Counted from the stretch's first letter, positions 13,614-22,066 are shown. The stretch is 30,338 nt of DNA from an uncultured Peptostreptococcus sp. (GCA_900759325.1 CAAEUW010000015.1:1-30338); one strand, 5' to 3'. Numbers and translations are program-made. Notes: generated by a model not told the origin, from the sequence alone.

Positions 13614-15521
13614 TTATTCTGCATTCTTGTCAGAATTTGGATCTTCATTAGCTTCAGCCTTTAGGTCTGACTCACTAAATAGCTTTACCTCTGACTGGAT
13701 ATCCGTCTGGTCTCCTGAATTGTGTTCAGCCTGAGCTGGGTTCTTATTTTCTAAGTCAGTCTGCTTAGACTGAATTTTAGGCTCAGGTTTACTTTCTAGT
13801 CTCTTTTCCTTTTTTACCTCAGACTTAGCCTTCTTCTTGCCCTTATTTTTAGGCTGGCCACCAGCATCCTTATATCTTCTTCCAGTTATGATATCCTTGA
13901 TTAGGCTTATTATCAACCAAAGGATTATAAGAAGTATTAGGATAGGAAGTCCAAATATAATAAGTGGAGCAGGTACTGGACCAGTCTTGTCGCCTATTTC
14001 CTTGTTCAGGAACTTGTAGAAGTCTGACTTCATTATATTACCTGGAGTCAGGCTAGCTGGAGTCAGGTTAGAGATTGATCTCTTGGCATCAGAGAAAAAA
14101 TCTCCGAGATTGCTAAAGATACCTAGGACACCATGTAGAGATGAAGAGCCTTCCTTCTTAATAGTGCCTATTAAGCCCTTAGAGGAGTCATTCTTTTTAT
14201 CTTCAGTCTTCTTAGTGTCTGTCTTTTTAGGTTCTGATGTATTTGAAGAAGGGTCCTTCTTGTCTTCAGTCTTCTTAGTATCTGCTTTTTTAGTATCATT
14301 AGTGGACTTCTTATCGTCTGCCTTCTTGTCGCTATTTAAACCGAGCTTAGATAGGACTAACTGTATGTAGGTCTGGGAGCTGTTTTCCGCAACTAGGCCT
14401 ATACTAGATACCATTTCACCATTCTTATAGATGTTCATAGTACCGATTATATCTCCCTTCCTAACCGGCATTTCAAGCTTATCAAAATTATACTTGTAGG
14501 AATATCCCTTTATATTAGCATCATCAGTCTTCATAGCAGTTATGCTATAGTCATTTGCCAGCCTGTACTTTATTTTGCCTGGCCTAGCAAATTTGACTGA
14601 TTTTTCACCCTTTATATCATCTGCCCTATAGATAGTGATGCTTTTATAGTTTTCTAGACCGTAATCGATTAGGGTTCTAGAATCATGATAAAGACTACCA
14701 CCCGGTGCAAAAAAGACATTCGCCATCAGCCTGATATTACCCTGCTTAGCTGTTGATACTAGGCAGTTACCAGCGTCATCAGTGAAGCCAGTCTTGATTC
14801 CATCTACAATATCATACTTGATAGGTATAGTCTTGCCCTTGTAGTCGATAGTATCACTAGATGTTAGGAACTTGTTGCTGTTGACTAGGTTTCTTTCAAC
14901 CTTTATCCTATCACTAGCCTTGAAGGATACACTCTTCATCTTTACTATTTCACTGATGGTAGGGTTACCATAGGCTATCCTAGACAAGATTGCCATATCC
15001 ATGGCAGTAGTGTAGTGGTCAGTATCCGGCAGACCATGAGGGTTGTTGAAGTGGGTATTGTTAGCCCCATACTTCTTGGCCTCTTCATTCATATAATTTA
15101 TAAAGTCCTGTGGGTTGCCACCACCAAAATGCTTGGCCAGAACATAGGCCACATCATTTGATGAATGGATTAACAGGGATTCCAATAGCTCTCTTACTGT
15201 AAATTTCTCTCCGTTCTCAAGGTACATACTTGAGCCCTCTATCTGAGGTATGTCCTTTATTTCTACTAACTCATCAAGATTTTTAGATTTTTTCAAGACA
15301 CAAAAGGCAGTCCATATCTTAGTAGTTGATGCTGGATACATCTTTTGTGTTGCATTTTTCTTGTATAGGACCTGGCCTGAGTTGTAGTCCATCAAGACCA
15401 TGTATTTTGATTTTAAGGCGTCTAAATCACTAGTTTGGTCTGCATGAGAAGTCAGGCTAGCTGGTGCTAGCAGGCCTATAGAAAGGGTCAATGCTGATAA
15501 AACTGATACAGTTCTTTTCAT
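13614..15521 (-). CDS. D-alanyl-D-alanine carboxypeptidase with extended C-terminal tail
   Basis: Low-molecular-weight penicillin-binding protein that trims the terminal D-Ala of peptidoglycan stem peptides outside the cell. The protein has 635 residues against about 380-450 for ordinary PBP5/DacF proteins. A signal peptide (residues 1-27) is followed by the peptidase S11 domain with SxxK (Ser65-Thr-Thr-Lys68), SxN (Ser120-Ser-Asn122) and KTG (243-245), then the PBP5-type beta domain. After this come a Lys/Asp/Thr-rich linker with two 21-residue repeats, a membrane helix at about 518-542, and a charged tail of about 93 residues predicted to lie in the cytoplasm. The ribosome site is 30 nt from the ATG, bridged by a hairpin (15531-15551). 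Confidence 0.93.
   Translation of the reverse strand: MKRTVSVLSALTLSIGLLAPASLTSHADQTSDLDALKSKYMVLMDYNSGQVLYKKNATQKMYPASTTKIWTAFCVLKKSKNLDELVEIKDIPQIEGSSMYLENGEKFTVRELLESLLIHSSNDVAYVLAKHFGGGNPQDFINYMNEEAKKYGANNTHFNNPHGLPDTDHYTTAMDMAILSRIAYGNPTISEIVKMKSVSFKASDRIKVERNLVNSNKFLTSSDTIDYKGKTIPIKYDIVDGIKTGFTDDAGNCLVSTAKQGNIRLMANVFFAPGGSLYHDSRTLIDYGLENYKSITIYRADDIKGEKSVKFARPGKIKYRLANDYSITAMKTDDANIKGYSYKYNFDKLEMPVRKGDIIGTMNIYKNGEMVSSIGLVAENSSQTYIQLVLSKLGLNSDKKADDKKSTNDTKKADTKKTEDKKDPSSNTSEPKKTDTKKTEDKKNDSSKGLIGTIKKEGSSSLHGVLGIFSNLGDFFSDAKRSISNLTPASLTPGNIMKSDFYKFLNKEIGDKTGPVPAPLIIFGLPILILLIILWLIISLIKDIITGRRYKDAGGQPKNKGKKKAKSEVKKEKRLESKPEPKIQSKQTDLENKNPAQAEHNSGDQTDIQSEVKLFSESDLKAEANEDPNSDKNAE
14201..14300 (-). 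repeat. 63-bp in-gene tandem repeat in the carboxypeptidase linker
   Basis: Two near-identical units start at 14201 and 14264, 63 nt apart, encoding the 21-residue period KKxDTKKTEDKK plus a Ser/Asn/Pro-rich part. The exact multiple of three keeps the frame, so copy number could vary without breaking the gene. Confidence 0.75.
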
Positions 15522-15530
15522 ATATTGTTT

Positions 15531-15557
15531 AGATGTAGTAAAAATACATCTCCTCCT
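15531..15557 (-). promoter_or_regulatory. Hairpin-bridged ribosome binding site
   Basis: On the minus strand AGGAGG (15557-15552) lies 30 nt before the carboxypeptidase ATG (15521), too far for normal initiation. Immediately after it a perfect 7-bp inverted repeat, AGATGTA-TTTTTAC-TACATCT (15551-15531), can fold and leaves only the 9 nt AAACAATAT before ATG. Alternatively the ATG inside the hairpin starts a 6-codon ORF (15549-15529) ending 7 nt before the gene. Confidence 0.6.
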
Positions 15558-15709
15558 CTCCCGATTATTTATATATATTCTCCAAATTAGTATATCATAA
15601 AATCACTTATATAAGAAGGTCTTAGATGAATTTACACTAAAAGAAATTCTTGTTTTTATAAATCTGTCTATAAGATATAAAGACTATTTTATTAGGTTGG
15701 AGGTAGATT

Positions 15710-16486
15710 ATGGAAAGATTGATAGCCAAGCTTAAGTGCTTGGATAGGAAAAAACTGATAATAACAAGCCTAGTAGCCATTTTCTTTATATACAAGCTGG
15801 TATTTGTAGGTGGGCTAGGATTTTTTGATAGAGGAAATCCTATAAGTGATGACCTTGGGGCTAGTGCTGGGACTAATACCAGGGAAAATGACAGGTTCCT
15901 ATCCAATAAGAGGGGGTCCTATAGTGGTTCTGATTCAAACGGTCAGGATAATAGTGGTAACATAGTCAGCCTAGATGGTGGCCAAGACAAGGCCAAAAAT
16001 AAAAATGGCAAGATAGTAGTATATATTTCAGGGGCAGTATCTAGCCCTGGAGTCATAAGTATAGGGGCAGACAAGAGGCTAGATGATGCTATTAAGATGG
16101 TTGGAGGCCTAGCAAAGGATGCGGACATAAATAGGGTAAACCTAGCCATGAACCTAGAAGACTCCCAACACTACATTATCCCTTATAAGGGTCAGGATGT
16201 ACAAACAGACCAGCCACAAGGAGGGGGTCAATCTGTAAATGCAAGTGGTCAAGCTGGACAGGGCCAGAGCCAGGGCCAAGCCAATGACCAGTCCAAGGTT
16301 AATATTAATACAGCTGATGAAAAGAGCCTAGAGGCCATACCAGGAGTCGGACCAGCAACTGCCAAGAAGATAGTGGACTATAGGACCAAGCAGGGCAAGT
16401 TTAATGCTATTGAGGACATAAAAAATGTATCAGGTATAGGGGATAAAAAATTTGAGTCCATGAAGGATTTTATTTCAGTCAAATAG
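15710..16486 (+). CDS. comEA: ComEA-like competence DNA receptor
   Basis: Membrane-anchored double-stranded DNA receptor of natural transformation systems. The protein has 258 residues: short basic N-terminus, one membrane helix (LIITSLVAIFFIYKLVFVGG, about 17-36), a polar linker, an SLBB domain (KIVVYISGAVSSPGVISIG through HYIIPYKG, about 100-163), a Gln/Gly-rich linker, and a C-terminal helix-hairpin-helix pair (VNINTADEKSLEAIPGVGPATAKKIV and IKNVSGIGDKKFE, about 195-258). This is the classical ComEA order. comEB and comEC, its usual partners, are not adjacent. It is divergent from the carboxypeptidase gene, with a 188-nt gap. Ribosome site TTGGAGG precedes the start. Confidence 0.92.
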   Translation: MERLIAKLKCLDRKKLIITSLVAIFFIYKLVFVGGLGFFDRGNPISDDLGASAGTNTRENDRFLSNKRGSYSGSDSNGQDNSGNIVSLDGGQDKAKNKNGKIVVYISGAVSSPGVISIGADKRLDDAIKMVGGLAKDADINRVNLAMNLEDSQHYIIPYKGQDVQTDQPQGGGQSVNASGQAGQGQSQGQANDQSKVNINTADEKSLEAIPGVGPATAKKIVDYRTKQGKFNAIEDIKNVSGIGDKKFESMKDFISVK

Positions 16487-16503
16487 ATTTTTAAGACTCC
16501 CTG

Positions 16504-16512
16504 TGTTATAAT
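16504..16512 (+). promoter_or_regulatory. Extended -10 promoter for the YeiH-like gene
   Basis: TGT-TATAAT (TATAAT at 16507-16512). There is no convincing -35 at 17 nt. It lies 72 nt before the GTG start. Confidence 0.4.
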
Positions 16513-16584
16513 TAGGTTTGTAAAAATAAGATATTTGGGCCAAGGTCTAGGTTCAAATATTGTTATAGAATGGGGGAGTATAAC

Positions 16585-17637
16585 GTGAATAAGGAGAATA
16601 TAAAGGGTATTATTTTTTGCTTTCTTATGGCAATACCTGCCTGGTTTTTGGGCAAGCTAATGCCTATTATTGGGGGTCCGGTTTTTTCCATCCTAATAGG
16701 TATCTTAGTTGCTAGTCTACTAAAAGATGGAAAAAAAAGCCTTCAACCAGGTATTAATTTTGTATCTAAGAAGGTACTCCAGTATGCGGTTATCCTACTG
16801 GGATTTGGTTTGAACCTACAGATGATTATAAGGGTTGGAAAAATCTCCATACCAATAATTATAAGTACTATAGCTACATCACTGATAGTTTCGTACATCT
16901 TGTGTAGGGCCTTGAATATACCTAGGAAGATTTCTATCCTGGTAGGTGTAGGATCATCTATTTGTGGAGGGTCAGCCATAGCAGCTACAGCTCCTGTAGT
17001 AGATGCAGACAGTGATGAAATAGCCCAGGCTATTTCTGTGATATTTTTCTTTAATATCATTGCAGCCCTGATTTTCCCTATTTTGGGAGATATATTGGGC
17101 CTATCAAATAGTGGTTTTGCAGTTTTTGCAGGGACAGCTATCAATGATACTTCATCAGTAACGGCAGCCGCTTCATCATGGGATAGTATCCATAAGACAG
17201 GTTCAGCAGTACTGGATTCAGCTACAATAGTAAAGCTGACTAGGACCCTGGCAATTATACCGATTACCTTTTGCCTGTCTCTATATGAAACGAAGAAGTC
17301 TGGAGTCCAGGAGGGCAAGAAAATTAACTTTTTAGCCATGCTACCAAGGTTTATCCTGTACTTTATACTTTGCTCTATCATAACAAGCCTATTTGACCTA
17401 TTTATTGGAAAGGGGATAATATCAGGTGGTAGTGCTAGTATGGTAACGGGATTTTTTGCCCTTATGAAAAAGGTGAGCAAGTTCTTTATAGTTATGGCTA
17501 TGGGGGCCATAGGTCTAAATACCAATATAGTTAAGCTAATAAAGACAGGTGGTAAGCCCCTATTACTTGGAGCTACATGCTGGATTAGTATAATATTGGT
17601 CAGCCTAGGTATGCAGTTTGTAACAGGCTTATTGTAA
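16585..17637 (+). CDS. YeiH-type putative sulfate exporter family membrane protein
   Basis: Membrane protein of 350 residues with about ten helices, belonging to the YeiH/UPF0324 family (PF03601). Family motifs visible are VILLGFGLNLQMI, GVGSSICGGSAIAATAPVV, ISVIFFFNIIAALIFP and GTAINDTSSVTAAASSWD. The name 'putative sulfate exporter' is by similarity; transport substrate has not been settled for most members. The frame starts at ATG 16570, but the ribosome site GGGGGAG (16572-16578) overlaps that codon; GTG 16585 has six nt of spacing and is chosen. No sulfur metabolism gene lies beside it apart from the methylthioadenosine nucleosidase downstream. Confidence 0.88.
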   Translation: MNKENIKGIIFCFLMAIPAWFLGKLMPIIGGPVFSILIGILVASLLKDGKKSLQPGINFVSKKVLQYAVILLGFGLNLQMIIRVGKISIPIIISTIATSLIVSYILCRALNIPRKISILVGVGSSICGGSAIAATAPVVDADSDEIAQAISVIFFFNIIAALIFPILGDILGLSNSGFAVFAGTAINDTSSVTAAASSWDSIHKTGSAVLDSATIVKLTRTLAIIPITFCLSLYETKKSGVQEGKKINFLAMLPRFILYFILCSIITSLFDLFIGKGIISGGSASMVTGFFALMKKVSKFFIVMAMGAIGLNTNIVKLIKTGGKPLLLGATCWISIILVSLGMQFVTGLL

Positions 17638-17703
17638 TTACATTATGACTAGTTTGGTTTAGCATATAAGGGTCCTATAGGGCCTATATGGGAGATTAGC
17701 CTT

Positions 17704-17719
17704 GGTTTGTAATCAAACC
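17704..17719. other. Small perfect inverted repeat upstream of mtnN
   Basis: GGTTTG-TAAT-CAAACC, a 6-bp hairpin without a T run, 44 nt before the mtnN start. It may be a weak terminator remnant of the upstream gene, an operator, or chance. Confidence 0.3.
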
Positions 17720-17762
17720 TGACTGGTCTTGGAATATTAAGAGATACTTTTTAGGAGGAATA

Positions 17763-18470
17763 ATGAAGAATTTAAAGATTGGTATAATTGGTGCCATGAA
17801 TGAAGAGGTAGTTGAATTAACTGCCATGATAGAAGATAGAAGAACTAGACTAGTTGCAGGCATGACCTTCAATGAGGGTAGGATAAAGGGCCGTGATGTA
17901 GTCGTAGTTGAGTGTGGTATAGCCAAGGTTAATGCGGCCATGTGCACTCAGATCTTGATTAGTGAATTTGGGGTTGGGGCCCTTATCAATACAGGTGTAG
18001 CAGGTGCCCTTCACGAGGACCTAAATATAAATGATGTGGTAATATCTACAGATGCTATCCAGTATGATGTCGATGCATCAAGCCTGGGTGACCCTAAAGG
18101 GACTATACCTAGGATGAAGACATCTGTATTTGTGGCAGATTCTAGGCTAATAGATATGGCCTATGAATCTTTCCTAGAGGAAAAGAGCGACTATAAGGCC
18201 TATAAGGGTAGGGTTGTGACCGGCGACAAGTTTGTGGCTAGCCTTGAAGAAAAGACCTACCTTAGAGAGGAATTTGGTGGCTACTGTTGTGAGATGGAAG
18301 GTGGAGCAATTGCCCATGTAGCCCACTGTAATGGACTTCCATTCGTAATCATTAGGGCCATTTCTGACAAGGCTGACAAGTCGGCTGAATTAGCCTATGA
18401 TGAATTTGTAAAGAGGGCAGCCGAGACCTCAAAGGACATGGTCCTAAATATCTTGGCCAAGATAGGTTAA
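17763..18470 (+). CDS. mtnN: 5'-methylthioadenosine/S-adenosylhomocysteine nucleosidase
   Basis: Cleaves adenine from methylthioadenosine and S-adenosylhomocysteine, recycling sulfur and methyl-cycle by-products in the cytoplasm. The protein has 235 residues, the normal size. Key segments: KIGIIGAMNEEV with the catalytic-site glutamate, VVECGIAKVNAAM, INTGVAGAL, the specificity segment CCEMEGGAIAHVA (ribose-binding Met-Glu) and RAISDKAD with the catalytic aspartate. Ribosome site AGGAGG (17754-17759) is 3 nt from the ATG, slightly tight but with the core GGAGGAATA at normal distance. In organisms with LuxS this enzyme supplies the AI-2 precursor; luxS is not in the window. Confidence 0.95.
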   Translation: MKNLKIGIIGAMNEEVVELTAMIEDRRTRLVAGMTFNEGRIKGRDVVVVECGIAKVNAAMCTQILISEFGVGALINTGVAGALHEDLNINDVVISTDAIQYDVDASSLGDPKGTIPRMKTSVFVADSRLIDMAYESFLEEKSDYKAYKGRVVTGDKFVASLEEKTYLREEFGGYCCEMEGGAIAHVAHCNGLPFVIIRAISDKADKSAELAYDEFVKRAAETSKDMVLNILAKIG

Positions 18471-18475
18471 TACAA

Positions 18476-18504
18476 TTGACCGAATTTTCTACTAATGATA
18501 TAAT
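18476..18504 (+). promoter_or_regulatory. Promoter for trpS
   Basis: TTGACC (18476-18481), 17-nt spacer, TATAAT (18499-18504). Start near 18511 leaves a leader of about 36 nt, too short for a T-box. Confidence 0.85.
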
Positions 18505-18546
18505 TTAAGAGTATATATAGCTTGTCATATAAAGGAGAATAGAATT

Positions 18547-19554
18547 ATGGGAGAAAATGGAAAGAAAGTTATATTTAGTGGAGTTCAGCCATCAGGAAAG
18601 ATGACACTAGGAAATTATCTAGGAGCATTAAAGAGCTGGACAAAGCTACAGAATGAATACGAGTGTTTCTTTAGTATGGTAAATATGCACGCCATAACTG
18701 TACCACAGGACCCAGAGGTTTTGAGGAAACAGACAATAGAATTGTTGGCCCAGTTTATAGCCTGCGGTATTGATCCAGACTTAAATACAATATTTATACA
18801 GTCGCATGTTCATGAACATGCTGAACTTAATTGGGCCCTATGTACTTTGACTTATATGGGTGAATTAAATAGGATGACTCAGTACAAGGATAAGTCTAGA
18901 AAGAGCGAGCAGAACCTAAATGCAGGTCTATTTACATATCCTGTCTTGATGGCAGCCGATATCCTATTATACCAGACTGACCTGGTACCAGTAGGTGACG
19001 ACCAGAAGCAGCATATGGAATTAGCAAGAGACCTTGCAACAAGGTTTAATAATAGATTTGGTGATACATTTGCAGTTCCAGAGGGTTACTATCCTAAGGA
19101 AACTGCCAGGGTAATGAGTTTACAGGAGCCTGAAAAGAAGATGAGTAAGTCTGACTCCAATCCAAGTGCCTTTATCCTATTGGCAGAGGATGCAGACTCT
19201 ACTGCTAAGAAAATCAAGAAGGCTGTTACTGACTCTATCGGTATAGTTAAGTATACTGATGACCAGCCAGGCTTAAAGAACCTGATCAATATTTATTCAG
19301 CTATGACAGACAAGAGTGTTGAAGAAATAGTTGCTATGTATGACGGTAAGGGCTATGGTGCCTTCAAGGGTGAAATGGCAGAGGCTGTTGTTGAACACCT
19401 AAGACCGATTAGGGAAAAGTACAACTACCTATTAGAAAACAGGGACTACCTAGAGGGTATCTATACAAGAGGTGCTGAAAAGGCTAGTGCCAGAGCAGGT
19501 CAGACCCTAAGAGATGTTTATGATAGGATAGGCTTTATACCTAAAAAATTCTAG
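18547..19554 (+). CDS. trpS: Tryptophanyl-tRNA synthetase
   Basis: Charges tRNA-Trp with tryptophan. The protein has 335 residues, the usual bacterial length. The class I signature is present as PSGKMTLGNYLG (15-26, the HIGH equivalent) and KMSKS (about 198-202). Other family motifs include MVNMHAITVPQDP, YPVLMAADILLYQ and PVGDDQKQHMELARDLA. Ribosome site AAAGGAG lies at normal distance. It has its own near-consensus promoter and a terminator, so it is a single-gene unit. No tryptophan biosynthesis gene is near. Confidence 0.97.
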   Translation: MGENGKKVIFSGVQPSGKMTLGNYLGALKSWTKLQNEYECFFSMVNMHAITVPQDPEVLRKQTIELLAQFIACGIDPDLNTIFIQSHVHEHAELNWALCTLTYMGELNRMTQYKDKSRKSEQNLNAGLFTYPVLMAADILLYQTDLVPVGDDQKQHMELARDLATRFNNRFGDTFAVPEGYYPKETARVMSLQEPEKKMSKSDSNPSAFILLAEDADSTAKKIKKAVTDSIGIVKYTDDQPGLKNLINIYSAMTDKSVEEIVAMYDGKGYGAFKGEMAEAVVEHLRPIREKYNYLLENRDYLEGIYTRGAEKASARAGQTLRDVYDRIGFIPKKF

Positions 19555-19614
19555 TTATAGGAATCTAACTATAAAATAGGGTAATTGCGAAAATAGTATA
19601 AATGATAAAAAAAT

Positions 19615-19659
19615 AAGCAAGTCTCCAAGTATAAAAAATACTCCGAGATTTGCTTTTTT
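19615..19659 (+). terminator. Terminator downstream of trpS
   Basis: AAGCAAGTCTC (19615-19625) pairs with GAGATTTGCTT (19645-19655), one G-U; an inner 5-bp stem AGTAT/ATACT (19628-19632, 19638-19642) extends it past a small bulge. A T run to 19659 follows. Confidence 0.9.
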
Positions 19660-19695
19660 ATTGGCTAAAAGCAGTAAATTTTAAAAGGGTTTTTG

Positions 19696-19704
19696 TGGTA
19701 TAAT
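19696..19704 (+). promoter_or_regulatory. Extended -10 promoter for the 19753 hydrolase
   Basis: TGG-TATAAT (TATAAT at 19699-19704) with no recognisable -35. Start near 19711, leader about 42 nt. Confidence 0.55.
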
Positions 19705-19752
19705 TGTAGGAGAGTACGATGACCATACTATAGTTAAAAATGGGGTAAGAAT

Positions 19753-20520
19753 ATGATTAAGGATTTTGAAATAAAAAAAGATGATATATTGATAAGGGGA
19801 GAGGTTTACCTTCCTCCTGACTACGATGGCCAGGCTAAGTTGCCAGTTATAATTATGAGTCATGAGTTTGGTCTAACCCTAAATTCTACTGCCAGGTATG
19901 CCAGGCGTATATGTCCATCCGGCTATGCGGTTTGTATATTTGATTTTCCAGGTTCAGGCTTTGGCAAGAGCCAGGGGAGGGATTCTGTTGATATGAGTAT
20001 ATTTACTCTTAAAGATGACCTCCTAAGTGTCTTTGAATACATCAAGACCCTGGACTATATAGATAAGGACAGGATAATCATGGGTGGACTTTCCCAAGGA
20101 GGTCTGGTGACAGCCCTTTTTGCAGCAGAGCATGCTGATGAAATCTACAAGATGTTCCTATACTATCCAGCCCTTTGTATACCTGATGAGGTTAGGGCAG
20201 GTAATATTATGGACACCAAGATTGACCTCAATAATTTAGAGGACAAGTTCAGGGTTACTGGCAGTGTAAACCTGGGCAAAAAATTTGTCGAGGACGCTAT
20301 AAAGCTAGACCCTTGGAAGGAGATGGAGGGCTTTGATAAGCCAGTCCTAATATGCCATGGAACCAAGGATGAACTGGTTGATATTAGTTATGCCAAGAAG
20401 GCTGCTGACCTATACAAGGATTGTAAACTTGTTGAGGTAAAGGGTGGCAAGCATATCTTCTTTATGCCTTGGCATATAAATGATGTAGTCTTTGAGACTG
20501 TAAATTTCTTAAATGCATAG
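19753..20520 (+). CDS. Alpha/beta hydrolase (dienelactone hydrolase / acylaminoacyl-peptidase type)
   Basis: Cytoplasmic hydrolase of 255 residues, no signal peptide. The catalytic triad is readable: nucleophile Ser114 in GGLSQGG, acid Asp206 in CHGTKDELVD, and His234 in GGKHIFF. The strand-turn motif PVIIMSHEFGLT and the FDFPGSGFGKS loop are usual for the fold. The substrate is unknown; the family includes esterases, peptidases and feruloyl-esterase-like enzymes. The ribosome site (GGGGT, 19742-19746) is weak. The gene stands alone between trpS and lspA. Confidence 0.85.
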   Translation: MIKDFEIKKDDILIRGEVYLPPDYDGQAKLPVIIMSHEFGLTLNSTARYARRICPSGYAVCIFDFPGSGFGKSQGRDSVDMSIFTLKDDLLSVFEYIKTLDYIDKDRIIMGGLSQGGLVTALFAAEHADEIYKMFLYYPALCIPDEVRAGNIMDTKIDLNNLEDKFRVTGSVNLGKKFVEDAIKLDPWKEMEGFDKPVLICHGTKDELVDISYAKKAADLYKDCKLVEVKGGKHIFFMPWHINDVVFETVNFLNA

Positions 20521-20581
20521 TGTGGACTTTTATGTCTAGGGATTTTGTCAAAGGTCTATGTCTAGTGAATCATTTGCTGGC

Positions 20582-20624
20582 TTGACCTAGGTCTGTAGTC
20601 AAATATAGGCCCTACTTATATAAT
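20582..20624 (+). promoter_or_regulatory. Promoter region of lspA with palindrome
   Basis: TATAAT at 20619-20624 has a weak -35 (TAGTCA, 20596-20601) at 17 nt. Just upstream lie a perfect 10-bp palindrome GACCTAGGTC (20584-20593) and TTGAC...GTCAA arms (20582-20586, 20598-20602) overlapping the -35 zone. Confidence 0.4.
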
Positions 20625-20644
20625 AGGTTTTGTGAGGATAAATA

Positions 20645-21124
20645 ATGTATGAAATATTAATACTAGCCTTGATAGGTATAGACCAGTTGACCAAGTGGTT
20701 GGTTAGGACTAGCCTGTCAAGCTCTAGGTCTATAGAAATTATAGGTGGTTTTTTTAACCTTACCTATGTAGAAAATAGGGGGGCGGCCTTTGGCTTGCTC
20801 CAAAATATGAAGGTATTTTTTGTGGCCGTAGCCCTAATAGTGGCTATTGTAGGTCTAGTATATATACATAAGTCTAAGTCAAAAGACAAGTCCAGGTCCA
20901 AGAAGGATATAAGGATAGCCAGGATAAATAGGTTGGCTGTTTCCACTATCATAGGAGGGGCAATAGGCAACCTTATAGACAGACTGTGGCTGGGCTATGT
21001 AGTGGACTTTTTTGACTTTAGGTTTATATGGTCATATGTATTTAATTTTGCGGACATACTTGTTGTAGTGGGAACAGTGGTTTTCTGTATTAGTATGTTC
21101 ATGCTAGGAGAGGATGTGGACTAA
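20645..21124 (+). CDS. lspA: Lipoprotein signal peptidase (SPase II)
   Basis: Membrane aspartyl protease that removes the signal peptide of prolipoproteins after lipid attachment. The protein has 159 residues with four membrane helices. Conserved motifs: IGIDQLTKWLVR, FNLTYVENRGAAFG, IGGAIGNLIDRLWLGYVVDFFDF and FNFADILVVVG. The aspartates of VVD and FAD are the catalytic pair. A basic stretch between helices (KSKSKDKSRSKKDIR, about residues 77-92) is longer than usual. The stop codon overlaps the next start (TAATG at 21122-21126), so lspA and rluD are translationally coupled. Confidence 0.97.
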   Translation: MYEILILALIGIDQLTKWLVRTSLSSSRSIEIIGGFFNLTYVENRGAAFGLLQNMKVFFVAVALIVAIVGLVYIHKSKSKDKSRSKKDIRIARINRLAVSTIIGGAIGNLIDRLWLGYVVDFFDFRFIWSYVFNFADILVVVGTVVFCISMFMLGEDVD

Positions 21125-22056
21125 TGGACCATACTTATGAAGAGGTAGATGCCTATCAGGTTGACCAGGATAATGCTGGCAAGAGGCTGGATGTTTTTAT
21201 AGCAGACCAGTACCAGGATATATCTAGGTCCTATGTCCAAAAGCTGATAAAGGATGGTCTTGTCCTGGTGAATGAGGGGGTAAAAAAGGCCAGCTACAAA
21301 CTAGAGGAAGGTGACAAACTGGAGGTGGCTATGCCAGAACCAGAGGTCTTAGAGGTCCTGGCCCAGGATATTGACCTGGATATAGTCTATGAGGATGATG
21401 ACCTTCTGATAGTAAATAAGCCCCAGGGCATGGTAGTCCATCCAGCACCGGGTAACCCAGATGGTACCCTTGTAAATGCAATAATGTACCATTGTAAGGA
21501 CAAGCTTTCATCTATAAATGGTGTAATCAGGCCTGGTATAGTTCACAGGATAGACAAGAATACATCAGGCCTCCTAGTTGTAGCCAAGAACAATGCCAGC
21601 CACCAGGGTCTAGCAGACCAGTTCAAGCTGCATTCAATTACCAGAGAGTATGAGATGGTATGTATTGGTGGTGTAGATTGGGACCAGATAACGGTAGATA
21701 AAAATATTGGTAGAAACCCAAAGGACAGGCTCAAGATGGCAGTTCTAGAAAGTGGTGGCAGGCATGCGGTTACACATTTTACTGTAATAGACCACCTAGA
21801 GGGATATACCTATATGAAGGCCAGTTTAGAAACTGGAAGGACCCACCAGATAAGGGTCCACAGCAATTATTTAAAGCACCCAATCCTAGGTGACAATCTT
21901 TATGGTTACCAGGTCAAGAAATTTTCCAAGCTAGAGGGTCAGACCCTACATGCAAGGAAACTAGGCTTTGTCCACCCTAGGACAGGTGAATATATGGAAT
22001 TCACAAGCGAATTACCGGACTATTTTAAAAAGATTTTAGACACTATAAGGAGATAG
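21124..22056 (+). CDS. rluD: RluA/RluD-family 23S rRNA pseudouridine synthase
   Basis: Isomerises specific uridines in RNA to pseudouridine. The protein has 310 residues: an N-terminal S4 RNA-binding domain (KRLDVFIADQYQDISRSYVQ through KLEEGDKLEVAM, about 20-78) and a catalytic RluA domain with GIVHRIDKNTSGLLVVAK holding the catalytic Asp144. GRTHQIRVH and LHARKLGF are also present. The lspA-rluD order matches ylyB in Bacillus, where it sits between lspA and pyrR. The exact target uridines cannot be deduced, so rluD is used as a family name. Start overlaps the lspA stop by one base. Confidence 0.93.
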   Translation: MDHTYEEVDAYQVDQDNAGKRLDVFIADQYQDISRSYVQKLIKDGLVLVNEGVKKASYKLEEGDKLEVAMPEPEVLEVLAQDIDLDIVYEDDDLLIVNKPQGMVVHPAPGNPDGTLVNAIMYHCKDKLSSINGVIRPGIVHRIDKNTSGLLVVAKNNASHQGLADQFKLHSITREYEMVCIGGVDWDQITVDKNIGRNPKDRLKMAVLESGGRHAVTHFTVIDHLEGYTYMKASLETGRTHQIRVHSNYLKHPILGDNLYGYQVKKFSKLEGQTLHARKLGFVHPRTGEYMEFTSELPDYFKKILDTIRR

Positions 22057-22066
22057 GTGGTTGACT

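Noticed and set aside
18471..18546. Possible T-box riboswitch before trpS
   Set aside because: The promoter (18476-18504) leaves only about 36 nt of leader; a T-box needs well over 150 nt with a specifier loop and terminator.
20582..20602. TTGACC at 20582 as the -35 of lspA
   Set aside because: The spacing to TATAAT (20619) would be 31 nt; TAGTCA at 17 nt is weaker in sequence but better placed.
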